Positions 31,655 through 43,900 of a DNA stretch of 64,000 nucleotides are shown here, one piece after another (positions within the stretch are counted from its first letter, which is position 1; each line of letters begins with the position of its first letter). The DNA is from Siphonodentalium dalli (lineage: Eukaryota; Mollusca; Scaphopoda; Gadilida; Siphonodentaliidae). The stretch covers positions 125,829,030-125,893,029 of the forward strand of contig CP136067.1 of NCBI GenBank assembly GCA_032622095.1, written 5' to 3'. Both the position numbers and the translations under genes were made by a program. Below the pieces are notes generated by a model, which saw nothing but the letters and a program-made list of their open reading frames with translations, made no database searches and was not told where the DNA came from.

Positions 31655-32613
31655 CCCTCACACCATAGCGTATGCTGAAACCTATGAGTTGCGTGTAAAA
31701 AATATTTGTATACGCACCAAACGCAAGCGAAATCAACAATTTTGTCAATTTGTAACCTATTCGACCTATGGGTTGCGTGTGAGTTGCGTGTGGGTTGCAT
31801 GTGGGTTGCGTGTGGGTTGCGTGTGGGTTGCGTGCGAGTTGCGTGCAGAACTTACGAGTTGCGTTTGAGTTGCGTTCAAAACTTACAAGTTGCGTTTGAC
31901 CTGCGTGCTAGTTGCGTGGTATTTGCGAATATCTGTCACGTGATAAAACCCTATAAAAATTGCCGATTCATTATTTTCTTCAGTACTGATTTGGTCATCG
32001 AAGAGTCAACATGTGGAAAGCTACCAAGAAATCAGATAAAAGTGACCCCAAAAGTTTATTTATACCATTTCTCAACACGCATGTAGTACGCAACTAACAC
32101 ACAACTCACATGCAACTAATAGGTTGGATACGCAGGGCATAGGTTGGGGATACGCTGGGAATAAGCACAATATGTTGGGGGTACGCTATACACGCAACAT
32201 GATCGCAACAGGCACGCAACACGATCGCAAAATGATCGCAACAGGTACGCAACACATTCGCAACATGTACGGTACCAAAACCTGGCCAGATACCTCAAAT
32301 TTGGACCTGCGATCACCTGCGTTCATAACTTATGAGTTGCGTACCTGTTGCGATCGTGTTGCGTGCGTAGCGTACCTGTTGCGTCCCTGTTGCGTATAAA
32401 TTGATCGCAGGCATTCGCAGAGAATTATTGAACATGTTCAAAATTTCCGAACTTACTCTGCGTGTGTCTGCGTGTGTCTGCGATCACCTGCGTGCTTGTT
32501 GCGTACTTCAAGCCTATAAAACTTATTAGTTGCGCGTGAGTTGCGTTCGGAACTTATGACCACTATTTTTTATTCGCAACCATACGCAACTGGTGATCGC
32601 TATGGTGTGAGGG
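31655..32613. mobile_element. TIR element made of TTGCGT arrays, TA-flanked
   Basis: The ends are ccctcacaccatagcg at 31655 and its exact complement at 32613, flanked by TA on both sides (31653-31654, 32614-32615). Inward from the left end, gttgcgtgtg-type units recur with an 11-bp period (about 31767-31850) and then more loosely to 31930. In the second half the complementary gcaac/gatcgcaac motifs dominate (about 32090-32290) before switching orientation again. The repeated, sidedness-changing motif is suited to multiple binding of a transposase or host factor. No transposase is present. Confidence 0.7.
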
Positions 32614-32639
32614 TAACTTAAGGTTGGTGGAAATCAACG

Positions 32640-34319
32640 CGACTGATTGGAAAATTGCCAACGTAACTCCAATCTATAATAAAGACGATCCTTCAGATAG
32701 CAAAACATTATAGACCTATCTCCCTACTATACTTGCCTGGCCAAAATATTTGAAAATGTAGTTCTAAACGATCTTAACACTTTCTTTTTTGATAACAGAC
32801 TCTTATACCACCATCAATCTGGTTTTCTACCAGGGCGCAGCACCTCATACCAACTCATCGATTTATACCACAACCTGTGCCGGACTCTCGACAAAGGCTT
32901 ATATACTTGTTCGGTATTTTGTGATATTTCAAAGGCATTTGAGAGAGTCTGGCACCGGGGCTGGTGTATAAGGTGAGTTATTATGGAATTAGGGGACGAC
33001 TTCTGACCTGGCTGGAGGATTACCTACATAACAGAAAGCAAAGAGTTCTTGTAAATAATACATATTCTGTCTTGAAATGTATCCCAGCAGGGGTGCCCCA
33101 AGGATTTTATTGGGCCCCTCCCTATTTCTGGTCTATATAAACGACATACCTGACGTCACCCATTGACGAATGGGCTCATAAATGGCTGGTGTCATTTAAT
33201 CCATCAAAAAATGTAGCGCTATCTTACCACATAGAACCCGGAGATCCCCACATCAACTTGCAATTCCAGGGAAACGACGTTTCCTTTGTAGATTCGCACA
33301 AAATCTTGGTCTGGAACTCCAAAATAATCTCAAATGGAACAATTATCTGGATAACGTAGCGAAAAAGGTTTCTGCCAGATTATCTCAACTCAGAACGCTA
33401 AAATATAAGGTTGACCGAAAGACACTTGAATGTATTTATCTAACTTATATACTACCCCTACTGGATTACGTTTATATTGCATGTCTGGGACTGTGCGCCA
33501 CAACAACAACAACTGAAAGACTCGATCGGCTTCATAAAGATCAGCAAGAATTGTCAGTGGATTAATGCGCTCTGCCTCCGTTAAAGATTTAATGCTTGAA
33601 GTTGGCTGGCCAACACTAAAAATAAGACGCGAATTTCACAATTTACAAACGCTCTACAAAATAATAAACGCAGACGCACCTAGTTATCTAACCATACTCC
33701 TACCACCACGAGCCGGCGAAACCAGAGCCGGCGAGGTTTCGGGCTATTTCTTCAGAAGACCTGACGACTTCTACGCATATTATTGCGAAACAGAACATTT
33801 CAGAAAATCGTTCTTGCCAAAAATGTGCCTAACAAAAATGTACCTAACAAACTCCCCGACATTGTAACCAAAGCTGAAAGCTTACACGAATTCAAGATAT
33901 TCCTTAAAATTATATACTACTTACCCAAACCCCCTAACTACTATTATACCGGTTCCAGAATAAACAATATAATACATACCAAATTGAAAAACAAATGCAG
34001 CGACTTAAATCACGACAAATTCGAAAACCACATAGCTGTTAGCCCTTTATGTGATTGTGGAAACGAAATCGAAGACGCCCACCATTACTTTTTCTTATGC
34101 CCCCTATACCAGACACAACGCGTACGGCTTTTCAAGAGGCTTGGAACAAAAGGCATCACTGTACACAATATCACAGACCTCCTAAATGGTACACCAAACA
34201 TTAGTAATAACAAAAACAAATTAATATTTGCAGAAGTTCAAAAATATATAGTTGCTACAAACCAATTAACTAATTTGCCACCTCTGGGCCAATGCCACGC
34301 GCGATCGCCATCATTTTAG
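32640..34319 (+). pseudogene. Second LINE: decayed reverse transcriptase, 5' truncated
   Basis: Pieces in shifting frames follow the order of a LINE polymerase: DWKIANVTPIYNKDD, YRPISLL, HHQSGFLPGRSTSYQL, VFCDISKAFERVWHRG (motif A), PAGVPQGF (motif B), then INDIPDVTH joined directly to DEWAHKWLVSFNPSK. The YADD catalytic box expected between those last two is missing, so a deletion removed it. Downstream come KILGLELQNNLKWNNYLD, LPLLDYVYIA and an intact 178-codon stretch (33783-34319) with a Cys/His cluster CDCGNEIEDAHHYFFLCPLY. There are many stops and frameshifts, and it cannot be active. It differs from the CR1-like element at 8-12 kb (Jockey/Nimb-like by appearance, inference). Confidence 0.8.
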
Positions 34320-34557
34320 TACTAAACTAACTAACGCATCTCTCCGATGTCAACAATCAGTAATCAAACCAAAAGTATTCACATATCGAACCTGGATCGG
34401 GTAACACATAAATTAATTTAAACATATTATATACCATATCGTTATTACAATAACGTGGTGTAATTGTATGGGGAGAGGAGCTTTCTAAGTTGTATAACTT
34501 GTGCCCCAATCCCAATTGTACATTAGTGATACAATAAAATATGTTTTAAAAAAAACG
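34320..34557 (+). mobile_element. 3' UTR and poly-A tail of the second LINE
   Basis: After the last coding piece the sequence ends acaataaaatatgttt followed by an A8 run at about 34547-34554. An AATAAA signal with a terminal A tract marks the 3' end of a poly-A-type LINE. Confidence 0.6.
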
Positions 34558-34901
34558 CGACATAATGTCGATTGTATTGCCCCTTTCAATTTGTTGTCCT
34601 TAATAACGACAGCGTCACTTTAGAAATGTTTAACCTGCACCGTTTCTGTCCGATGAAATGTTACCCCTGATAGACCCCTTTTGAGCCCGCTTGCTGGTTC
34701 CGGTTAAGTTCTATAGCAGACAGACAGACATTCGCAAATATAGATATATGTATTGGTTGGAAAACTAAATTAACAGGATAATTTATATTTATTGTCGTCC
34801 TGAAACTACTGCTGTTGATTTAGTCGACATTTCCACCACGTTCCTGACTGAAAGGTACTACCAAAGGCCAGAAATTGACACAAATGACAATGTGTGAAGA
34901 T

Positions 34902-34907
34902 TTTATT
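34902..34907 (-). terminator. AATAAA polyadenylation signal of the BRICHOS-like gene
   Basis: The hexamer on the minus strand lies 8 bases after the TAG stop (34917-34915), giving a very short 3' UTR. Confidence 0.6.
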
Positions 34908-34914
34908 CATGCAA

Positions 34915-37900
34915 CTATAATCTGATCGAATTGTCGGGACCGCAAATGAACCTAACAGTGTGGTTGTTGTACTTCAATGGTTCCATGTCTGAAAAATAAA
35001 GAATCACGATATTAACTAAAACACACAACTGTCAAGAGTGTATTCGAATTGGTGCTCGTACAGCGAGTGAACGGCGCGAAATAATATTTTCGGTAACTGT
35101 TTTTTCGGAAGAGACTCCCCACCTTGATAAAAAAGAGCACAGTGTAGGCTCATATATGCTATTTTCAACAACAAAAAAAGATATAAAAATAAAAACAAAA
35201 ATAGAATCAATTCGATACACAATGTATAAAAGGAAGTGAATGCGTGCTTTTTGGTAATTATTTTTTTCTGAAGAGACTCTCCACCTCGACAAAAACGATA
35301 TGTATATTTTCACTTTCTTCGATAATGTCAAATTCTCAGTCCACATGTATGCCCAGATGAGAGCTAGGCTCTGCCGCTATTTTCGCTTGAATGTCTCGTG
35401 TAGTTTTCTTGTAAATGAAGATTGATGCTTACAACACAACACGTTCGTGGCGGTCAAAACCAGATTTGTTCAGCTATCATGTCGTCTCGGTCCACGAGTC
35501 CAATCCAGTTCGTACTCTTCTACAACAGACTTTCATTGAAAAGACGTACTACATTTACATGTGGCATTCACGTAAACCCCTGAATATGATCAATCATCTG
35601 ACATGTCCGCGATTAATCTGACTTCAAAATGATATTATATACCGCGATAGAGAAATGTAAAGTTATCATACGATCGTTATTGACATCATCATGCTTGGTG
35701 CTTGTGGAATGCTGCCATGTATGTCCATATACGCAAAGCGTCCATTTGACCTAAACCGAAGACATACTAGCAAGATAACTCCCGCCCACGATTCTGGGCG
35801 TAAATTCCGTAATAGAAGAGACTCGATCCAAAACAGCATCAACCCAACCAATATCCCAAGCTGTTGTGGACCGAGAAGGCTTACTATCTAGGCCGATAGA
35901 AATCGTACCTATCATATTATTATCTGGTTCGACAATCCAATGAGTCGGTACATCTCTGCAGTGCTCGGCGATGCTACCACCCAGAAACGTTTTCAGCACC
36001 AACTTGTCGATGGGCTCATGGATGTACATCATGTTCCTCTTTGGGGGAACTCTGTCGTATGTCTGGAAAAGACATTGTAATGAATATGAGAATGTATTGA
36101 TAGACGAAATGTCTGAAGTGTTAAGCCTATAGTGTGACACCTGTAATGGGTCAAGCTGAATAGTACATGTAACCTTTCTATAGACGGTAATAACATATTA
36201 CCAAGATTTGCCACAATGGCCTGTACATATTTTGACCGTAGACATGTTTACCAGATATATAAACACGCGAATGTGAACACGTATTCATACATGTTGAACT
36301 TCAGAAAAGTTGGATAACAAATCCTGGATATGTTGTCAATGGCTGCCAGTCACATGTATTCGACATTCATGCACTTTAAAATTAAATATAACCACTTCAT
36401 GAATAGTAAGAAAAGTGTGAAGCTACTCACTGAAAATTTCTCCCACTTGTCAAGTCCCTCGTCGAACGTCTCATCCAGCCTATCAATGAAACATCGGTTA
36501 ACGGTTGTGTCTTTAAAAGCCAATAGTTTCTGAAAGTAAAGAAAAGACTATGCTGAATATTCAGAGTAATTTTCAAAGCGTTACTACGTTTATTCACGTT
36601 TGGAATTATTAATGGAATGTTTTCGTTGCCACGTTTCTGGAATGCAAATGCATTCGCTACTGAGAGAGATGACAAGTCATAGTGTACTCATTGAAAATTG
36701 ACATTTCTCAATTGCTTCAAAAAAGCTCTTCAGAATATATCACTGACAAATAATTGAAACTGCTGTATGTGTGTCCACGGTATCCGATTTAGGCATGACC
36801 TTAGCTGTCCTGTATATTAATTCGATGAAGTGTGGCCAGGAATGAATAATATTCTTGCCTCTTTCGATTGTATATTTTCAATGTTCCAATCAGAATCCAA
36901 ATTCGTTAGCAGGAAGTGTCCCCGCACTGACATTTCCCCGGGATATAGGTTGGATTGTACCGGGAATATGGATGAAATTGTAGATATATGGGTGTGATTT
37001 TCCCGGGATAAGGGTGGAATTATTTCCGGGTGAGAAAGCGAATATCCCGGGATAAAAGTGGAAATCCCGAAGGCGAAATGTAAAATATTAGTGCGAATAT
37101 ACCAGGATTAATACGGGACAACGATGGGAACATCCCGGCATCAAAGTGAAATCGCGGTTTAAGAGCTGAGTGTGGGTGGGATTAAAACCAAAGGTAGGAA
37201 TATTTCGGGATTATTTTGAATATGTCATCCGAGTGAATTCACAGCATTTTTTCGGTATTATATCTAACATACTCTCAGCTAACCATTCCTGAAAATCCAA
37301 ATTAAATATTCGCAATTGTTACTGGGAAATTTGTGGGAATCCAAGCTTGATGTTTTTTTTTTTTAACCTTTAGATCTTCTTGATTCCCGCTATGCCTGCA
37401 TGTACCATTTATCTTATAAGTTGACAATCGGCTTGGAAAATGCTGAATAATTTTCTATGAAGTCGGACAGTTCATTATGCATCTTTAAACGCATACCGCA
37501 TTGATGGAATATACCTGTACCTTGGCATAGTCGTGCAGGGCGTCCAGTTCGTTTATCTCCCCTTGTTCTGGGTTGGACACAAATATAACCTCGTTTTTAT
37601 AGTCCACCTTAATATTCTCCTTCAATATTCTGTCGTCAATTCTTGCACGGGTCTCAAAGTTCTACAACGCATAACATATATACGAACAATGTATACAGTA
37701 CATACGAAAAAATGTATACAGTACATACGAACAATGCATGAAGTATATACGAAAAATGCATAAAGTATAAGAACAATGTATAAAGTATATACGAAATTGC
37801 ATAGACACATATCCATGTATTTGAACGGACATGGCTCATTTAAACCTCTCACATTATGGCTTCGTACATGACTTGACACACATTTTATTTGCATAATATG

Positions 37901-40900
37901 CCAAATGGATCGGGGCACATGTTTATGCAACTTATGAAGCCCCTCTCCTTATATAATATAATAGCACACATGTAATCAAGATGACGGTATAAACGTATTT
38001 ACATGGTGATCAGTGTTCAGATATATTATTTGTATTGCCTTCCAGGGGTTGTAGAAATTTGTGTTAAAAAAATGTCGGTACATAATGAATGTTTGGTACA
38101 CTATTAGAAAATACTGTCGGTTCGACGGTTTCGGGTCGTCATAATCGACGGTCCCATACCGTTTCATCAGTTTGACGGTTTTTACCGTTATTTTATGAGC
38201 CCATGGCAATAGTCTAAATTAAATATTTTCGTGATTTAAAGTCATGCCGTCAAAATTCAATAGTATATTTATAGGCAACCATATTACATACGGCAATGAC
38301 TCCATACAGTATGACTGATTCTTACTCTGCTGATATTTAATATGTATTATTAATCCTGCATTCATTTTGTGTTATGCGGGTCGGTACGTATATTCACGAG
38401 TACGTTATTCTCATTCCGGGTTTAAGTTCCCGCTTTAGCACTCACATAATTTATTCGCCATTTATCGTAGGTGTTGCGTATTTGATCGCAAACTGTTATC
38501 TTTTCGATTGTGGACAGTTGTTAAGACGGTCTGATTTCGGTTCCTTTGATAACGGGACAAGTTTCAATTCTGCGAAAACCGGCTTAATCATTGACAATTT
38601 CCACTAAATCCGATAGTAGAGATCCATGCCAATCAATCATGGCATGATCCGGGGTCTGACTTCATTCGACTCAGTGCTGATGTTGAAATTGATAGTGTTG
38701 TGACTTAGTATCAAAATACTGGCACATTTACTGACACAAAAGGATACAGGTACAATTAACACGAGCTTCGATGTCAACAAATACTGACAATAATAACAAC
38801 GACTCAACGAGTAGCTATTACTATTAGAATGTTGAGAATTCAGTTGACAGTGTTCTGAATATGATTGTTTCAAAGCACATGCATGTACATTTACAAGAGA
38901 GGATATACATGTAAATGTACTGTACGCACCAGTGTAATTCACAAGAGCTTCAACGTGAACAACAAAAATACCGTAAACAATGAACTGGCGTCGCGCAGTG
39001 ATGGATGATAACATATCTACAATTCCAACTTCACAATTACATGGAAAAATTCATCCCGTGTTCATCAATTGTCATTGGAACGTGTGAATATGAGACATTG
39101 TCATCATTCGCCATGTTATCGTCAAGTAATTACGACAATTTACCGGGAGTACATTATTGGTTGGATGTTCTTATCAAACAGTCTTTGGCTGACTCACTGA
39201 CATTGTTACTAGGTGTTGTGATACCAGTATACAGTTTGATACATCATGCTTTAAAATTTCATGGAAAATGTGCGACTACAGGAGAACATTGTCGCCAAGT
39301 CATTGTACACCGTTATTATGGGATCTGTTGTTGTCTTGAATGTTCCAATCCCAACTAGCTGTTGATATACAGTACCAGTCCAAAGAAGTGGAATATTAAG
39401 CGCGCTATTTTCGCGCCCAAAATCGTAATAATATTGCAAGTGGAAACGCTTATAAGCTTGTCGCTTGTGATATTATTGCAATATTGTGCACTTAATATCT
39501 CATTATTTTGCGCTTAATATTGCGACATCTTGCGCTCAAAATTGTGACATTTAAATCAAATTATTGCTTCTTCTATATTGTTTATTGTATAAATAGAGAC
39601 AATGTTTTAGATACATGTATAATTAAAGTTGTAAATGCTATATGTACACTATATGTACACTATATGCAGAGTATTTATCTAATATAAATATAACACTATC
39701 GGTTCTGTATGAAATTTAGCGTGCTTAGTATCGCAATATTTTGCGTTCAATATTGCAATAATAAGCGCGACAGATCGTTGGTATTGTGCTATAATCACGC
39801 CTTTTTTTCTAAATTGAGCACGCTCAATATCGCAATAAAGGTGCGCCTAAAATACTACTTCTGACTGGTACATTATTGTCATGATGTACGGATTCACCTG
39901 TTAAAACAAAAACTGTGGTTACAAGTGACTGGACAATTTCACGCCTTACATGTTACCAAAAAGATATTTTACTTTTACATGTACACAACTCTGAGTTTTA
40001 ACTGTGAAACATGTAGCTTTGTGCTTTTTATGGCTTAAAAGGGCATGCCGATTCATGTTTAAGAATGGTCGAAATTAATATTACTCATAACTGAATAGTG
40101 ATGAGTTGGCTTATCAGCTATTACTAGTATCGTTTTTTTTATTTACAGCCATATTTATACAGTAGTTAGCGAAATGCGAACACATTACGCGTGCGAAACC
40201 TTTTTCCGGATTAAATTCTACGAGGAAGATAACAAGCTTGATCTTCTGCAAACTGCAAAGGTTCATAAGTATTGTCTATCACTTTATGCATTGAGGATTT
40301 CCATTTCATCAAAACTATGATCGTAACATAAGAACTAAGATGTATTTTCAGTTACGAATACTACTAGTTTCGACCAAAAACATATGAATTGTAATGCTAC
40401 TGTGAAATCATATTGTCACCATGGGAACCTGGTTAATTATATGGTAAATTAGCAAAATAAGTGCAAAAAATTGGTGTTGACCCATGAAAAATACCATTGG
40501 TCTGACCTTTATTAGTTACGGTCTTGATATTAATTAACAGTGTTGAACCGTAAAAACTACAACGGTCTGTCAGTTTCTGGTTACGGTCTGCCAGTTACTT
40601 AAACGGTTTTATACCGTGGAACATGCTACGACCTGACCATATGTTTAACGGTCGAAGGTTGGCAGAGATGTTGCGCTGTCTCAGACCGTTAAAGCGACGG
40701 TCTTTTTTCTAACAGTGTACGGTTAGCTAGTGCTAATAATCTATTAGCATGTGTCAGTTCTGAGGTAATCATGATAGTAGACAGTCTACGTACATGTAAT
40801 TAGGACAGATAGATGAGATAGGTCGATACATAAGTTCGCACATAAAGTGAGACAAACGCTCATTATATTGCCATATCAAGTATACTATAAACGAACGCAC

Positions 40901-43900
40901 TTTATCGCTCCACGCTGATGTCCTAACTTTTCTAAATGATGTGACTCGAATATAAGTCTGTATGTGAAATTTAGCGTGGCATATAGTTATTATCAACATA
41001 TAATTGTGGTCAAAAGAACCAGTGATATGCTTTATTCTCTCATCCAAATAAACACATGACAATTATATGTAACGGATATTTAGAAACATAATGATATACA
41101 CTAGTCATATATCGTAATTATAATACAAAATCGGACCGGAATGCAACAAAAGCGAATTTCACACGGTTGAAATGTGACAAATATGGCCTATATGCTCAAA
41201 CTGTGTCCAAAGTTCTAATATTGCTTGCCATGAACATTTGACTTATGTCCAGAAATTACTGTCGTCGGTTTATGGGATCAAGACATTTTCTGGAGAAAAT
41301 CACTCGTTTAAAACCTGCATTCGGAATGTCTCAGGTTGGGTTCGTGCTATTATATTGTTCTTCGATTATACAGTAGTTAGTTTTTAAGTTTTGAAGAAAA
41401 CATGCATTGGAAAGGACAGTGCTGGTTTAGTAGATTCAAAGAAGGGTTTTTGATTTGCCAAAAACGATTCTTTTAACTCTTCTAATAATAATGAAATTCG
41501 GGGGAAAAACAACTGATTGCCTGTGATATACATGTATATGTACATGGTAATTGACAGAACCCGAGTGGTTCTTGTCGTAAATATCGATCAAAGTTGGCAT
41601 GGACCAACATTTCGTGTAAAATATGTCGTTTTGTTTTAGACCAATACTCGAATATTTAACAACTTTCAATCAACATTTTATACGTAAAAGGCCATCAGTT
41701 GGAAACTCACTAAAATAGGGGCTAGGCACTCAGTTTACAACCAGTTGAAAGGTTTGAGGTTTCAGAAAAAATTCCAACCCAAAAGGGGAGTGTGCAAATG
41801 AACTTTTCAACAGTTCCGGATTTTTATTCTCAAATGTGGTGCAGTTGGAAATTCTAAGGTCAACACCCAAACAAACACCCTATAACCACGTCCCTGACTG
41901 TTATGTGCACCTCTTTTACAATCTCACCTCTCGTTTCCACATGTGGCGGTATAGTGCTATCCCTGACAATGCGCCAGCCACAACAATCACTGCTGCTATA
42001 ATGATGGCTGCCGCTATTAATTTATGTGATTTCTTCATCCGTCTCGCAGCAGGCTCCATTACCAAATCAACGGATGCGTGTGTGTTTTCCTCCTGCTAAA
42101 AGTATAACGGGAAAACTTTTGAAACTAAATTGTTTTCATAAAAAACAACATGGGTAACAGTGAAACAGTATAAACGTAGACAGAAGTGTTACAAATGAAG
42201 GTATTCGTTTTCTGCTTCGTGCCATTCCGTCAAATTTTCTGTCATTCGTGGATAATAGATTTCAGTCGTGTTGTATAATGTTCAGACTGAGTGAACCCAA
42301 ACTGTTGAACTATTATGAATTAAACGCACGCGGCGTAGTTTTTCAACGTGAACATTTTATTAACATTAATTTTGTCGTCTGGGTTCATTCCGACTGTATT
42401 TTATAATCAAATTGCAATTATACTAGTGGTTTATCATGTCTTTATTTCGCACAAAGGGTGATATTAATATAAACTGTCCGTTTACACTGTGTTAATATAT
42501 TTCACCTGGGTCTCGCGGTTTACCAACACGAGTAGATGTTAGCCCGAAATTACCATTGCTTTTCGTTGTTAATAATACCAGCCCAAATATATTGACAGGG
42601 TGCCAATTACCGGTGGTAATTAAAACCGCCTGGACCTGTCCGAAGCAGCTCGGATTCGGATCAGCCTAGACAGGCCCCATGGTGTATAGACGGGAATTTA
42701 GAGACAGCCGATATTAACACATAATTTGCCAGGATTTTAATATGGTGTCTGCAATGACAGGACTTGCAGACGGGACACACATGTCGCCGTCGTACCGCTA
42801 ATAACTCCAAACATATACATGTACAGTACACTCATCGTGTGCTGTAAGGAAAACACTCAACACGGTGGGGATATTTTTGGGAGAGTGATTCACGGTGGCC
42901 CACTCAACACCGTGGGCCTTAGTGGAGAGTATTAGCGATGCGCTTTTGTCTAATCAACAAGGTGATGGCAGTGTATTCCCACCTCACTACAAAACACCGC
43001 GAATCACCGTGAAACACGGTGGATTGCCGACAATCACTGCGAAACCATTATATTCGCAACCTTCAAAGCATTGCATTTTCCACCATTTACTTTTATTTGT
43101 TTTCATTTAAAAAAAATTGAAAAGGACAACATGGTAATGTAAAATTTTAATTAGCTGTAGGGAACGCTTTATTATACTGTGGTCCGTTTGTGTGCTTCGC
43201 GCACATTTTTATCTTTTAAACTTTTTGACATGTTGATTTGAGAGAAAAAAAATATATAATGTTTTCAGTTTCAACTTCTTGATCAATTTAAAGGCACTTG
43301 TTGGTTTGAATGTCCAAATTATGATCGATTTTGATACATCGCGGATCATGGATCAGCATATGCCGATAAGTACGCTAAAAATGATATACATGAACGGCCT
43401 CTTTCTTGTTGTATTAATTATTGTGATCGAAGAACGTTTGGGTCCCGAACGTTCTTCGGCATACAGATAATTCCCAGTATTCTAGTCATTACATAGTACA
43501 AATAAGGAGCGTTTATTTCACTTATCAGCGAAAACTGAGGACAGCTCGTAAATATCTCTGACATTATCAAATAAATGTTTTGTTCAGAGCAGGTGCAACT
43601 AAATATATCGCGTATTTATCAATATATCATTGTAATAATAGTATCATTTTCAAACTTTAGTAAAACTAACACCGTTATATCACCCACCAGGTTGGTACCA
43701 TTCCAATTTTGGTTTAAAGATCTTTATTGCATCCAATTTTCCAGGGATACATGTGCATGTACATAGATTTTCGGTATCAATTAAAGTCATTCGTGTGCGT
43801 AAATATGCAACTATATACATGTACTTGTTGTATAAGCTTTGTTTTAACTTTTTATCTGTATGTATGCACATTTACATATCGCATGCCTGTGTCAAATGTG

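Noticed and set aside
31706-32086. 126-codon frame with WVACELRVGC-like repeats
   Set aside because: Produced by the 11-bp gttgcgtgtg array inside a TIR element.
35751-36140. 129-codon minus-strand frame as a stand-alone gene
   Set aside because: Its central part is exon 5 of the BRICHOS-like gene. The ends run into introns past a good acceptor (36063) and donor (35908).
39005-39358. 117-codon plus-strand frame
   Set aside because: It lies inside an intronic TIR element, with no recognised domain and composition no different from the flanks.
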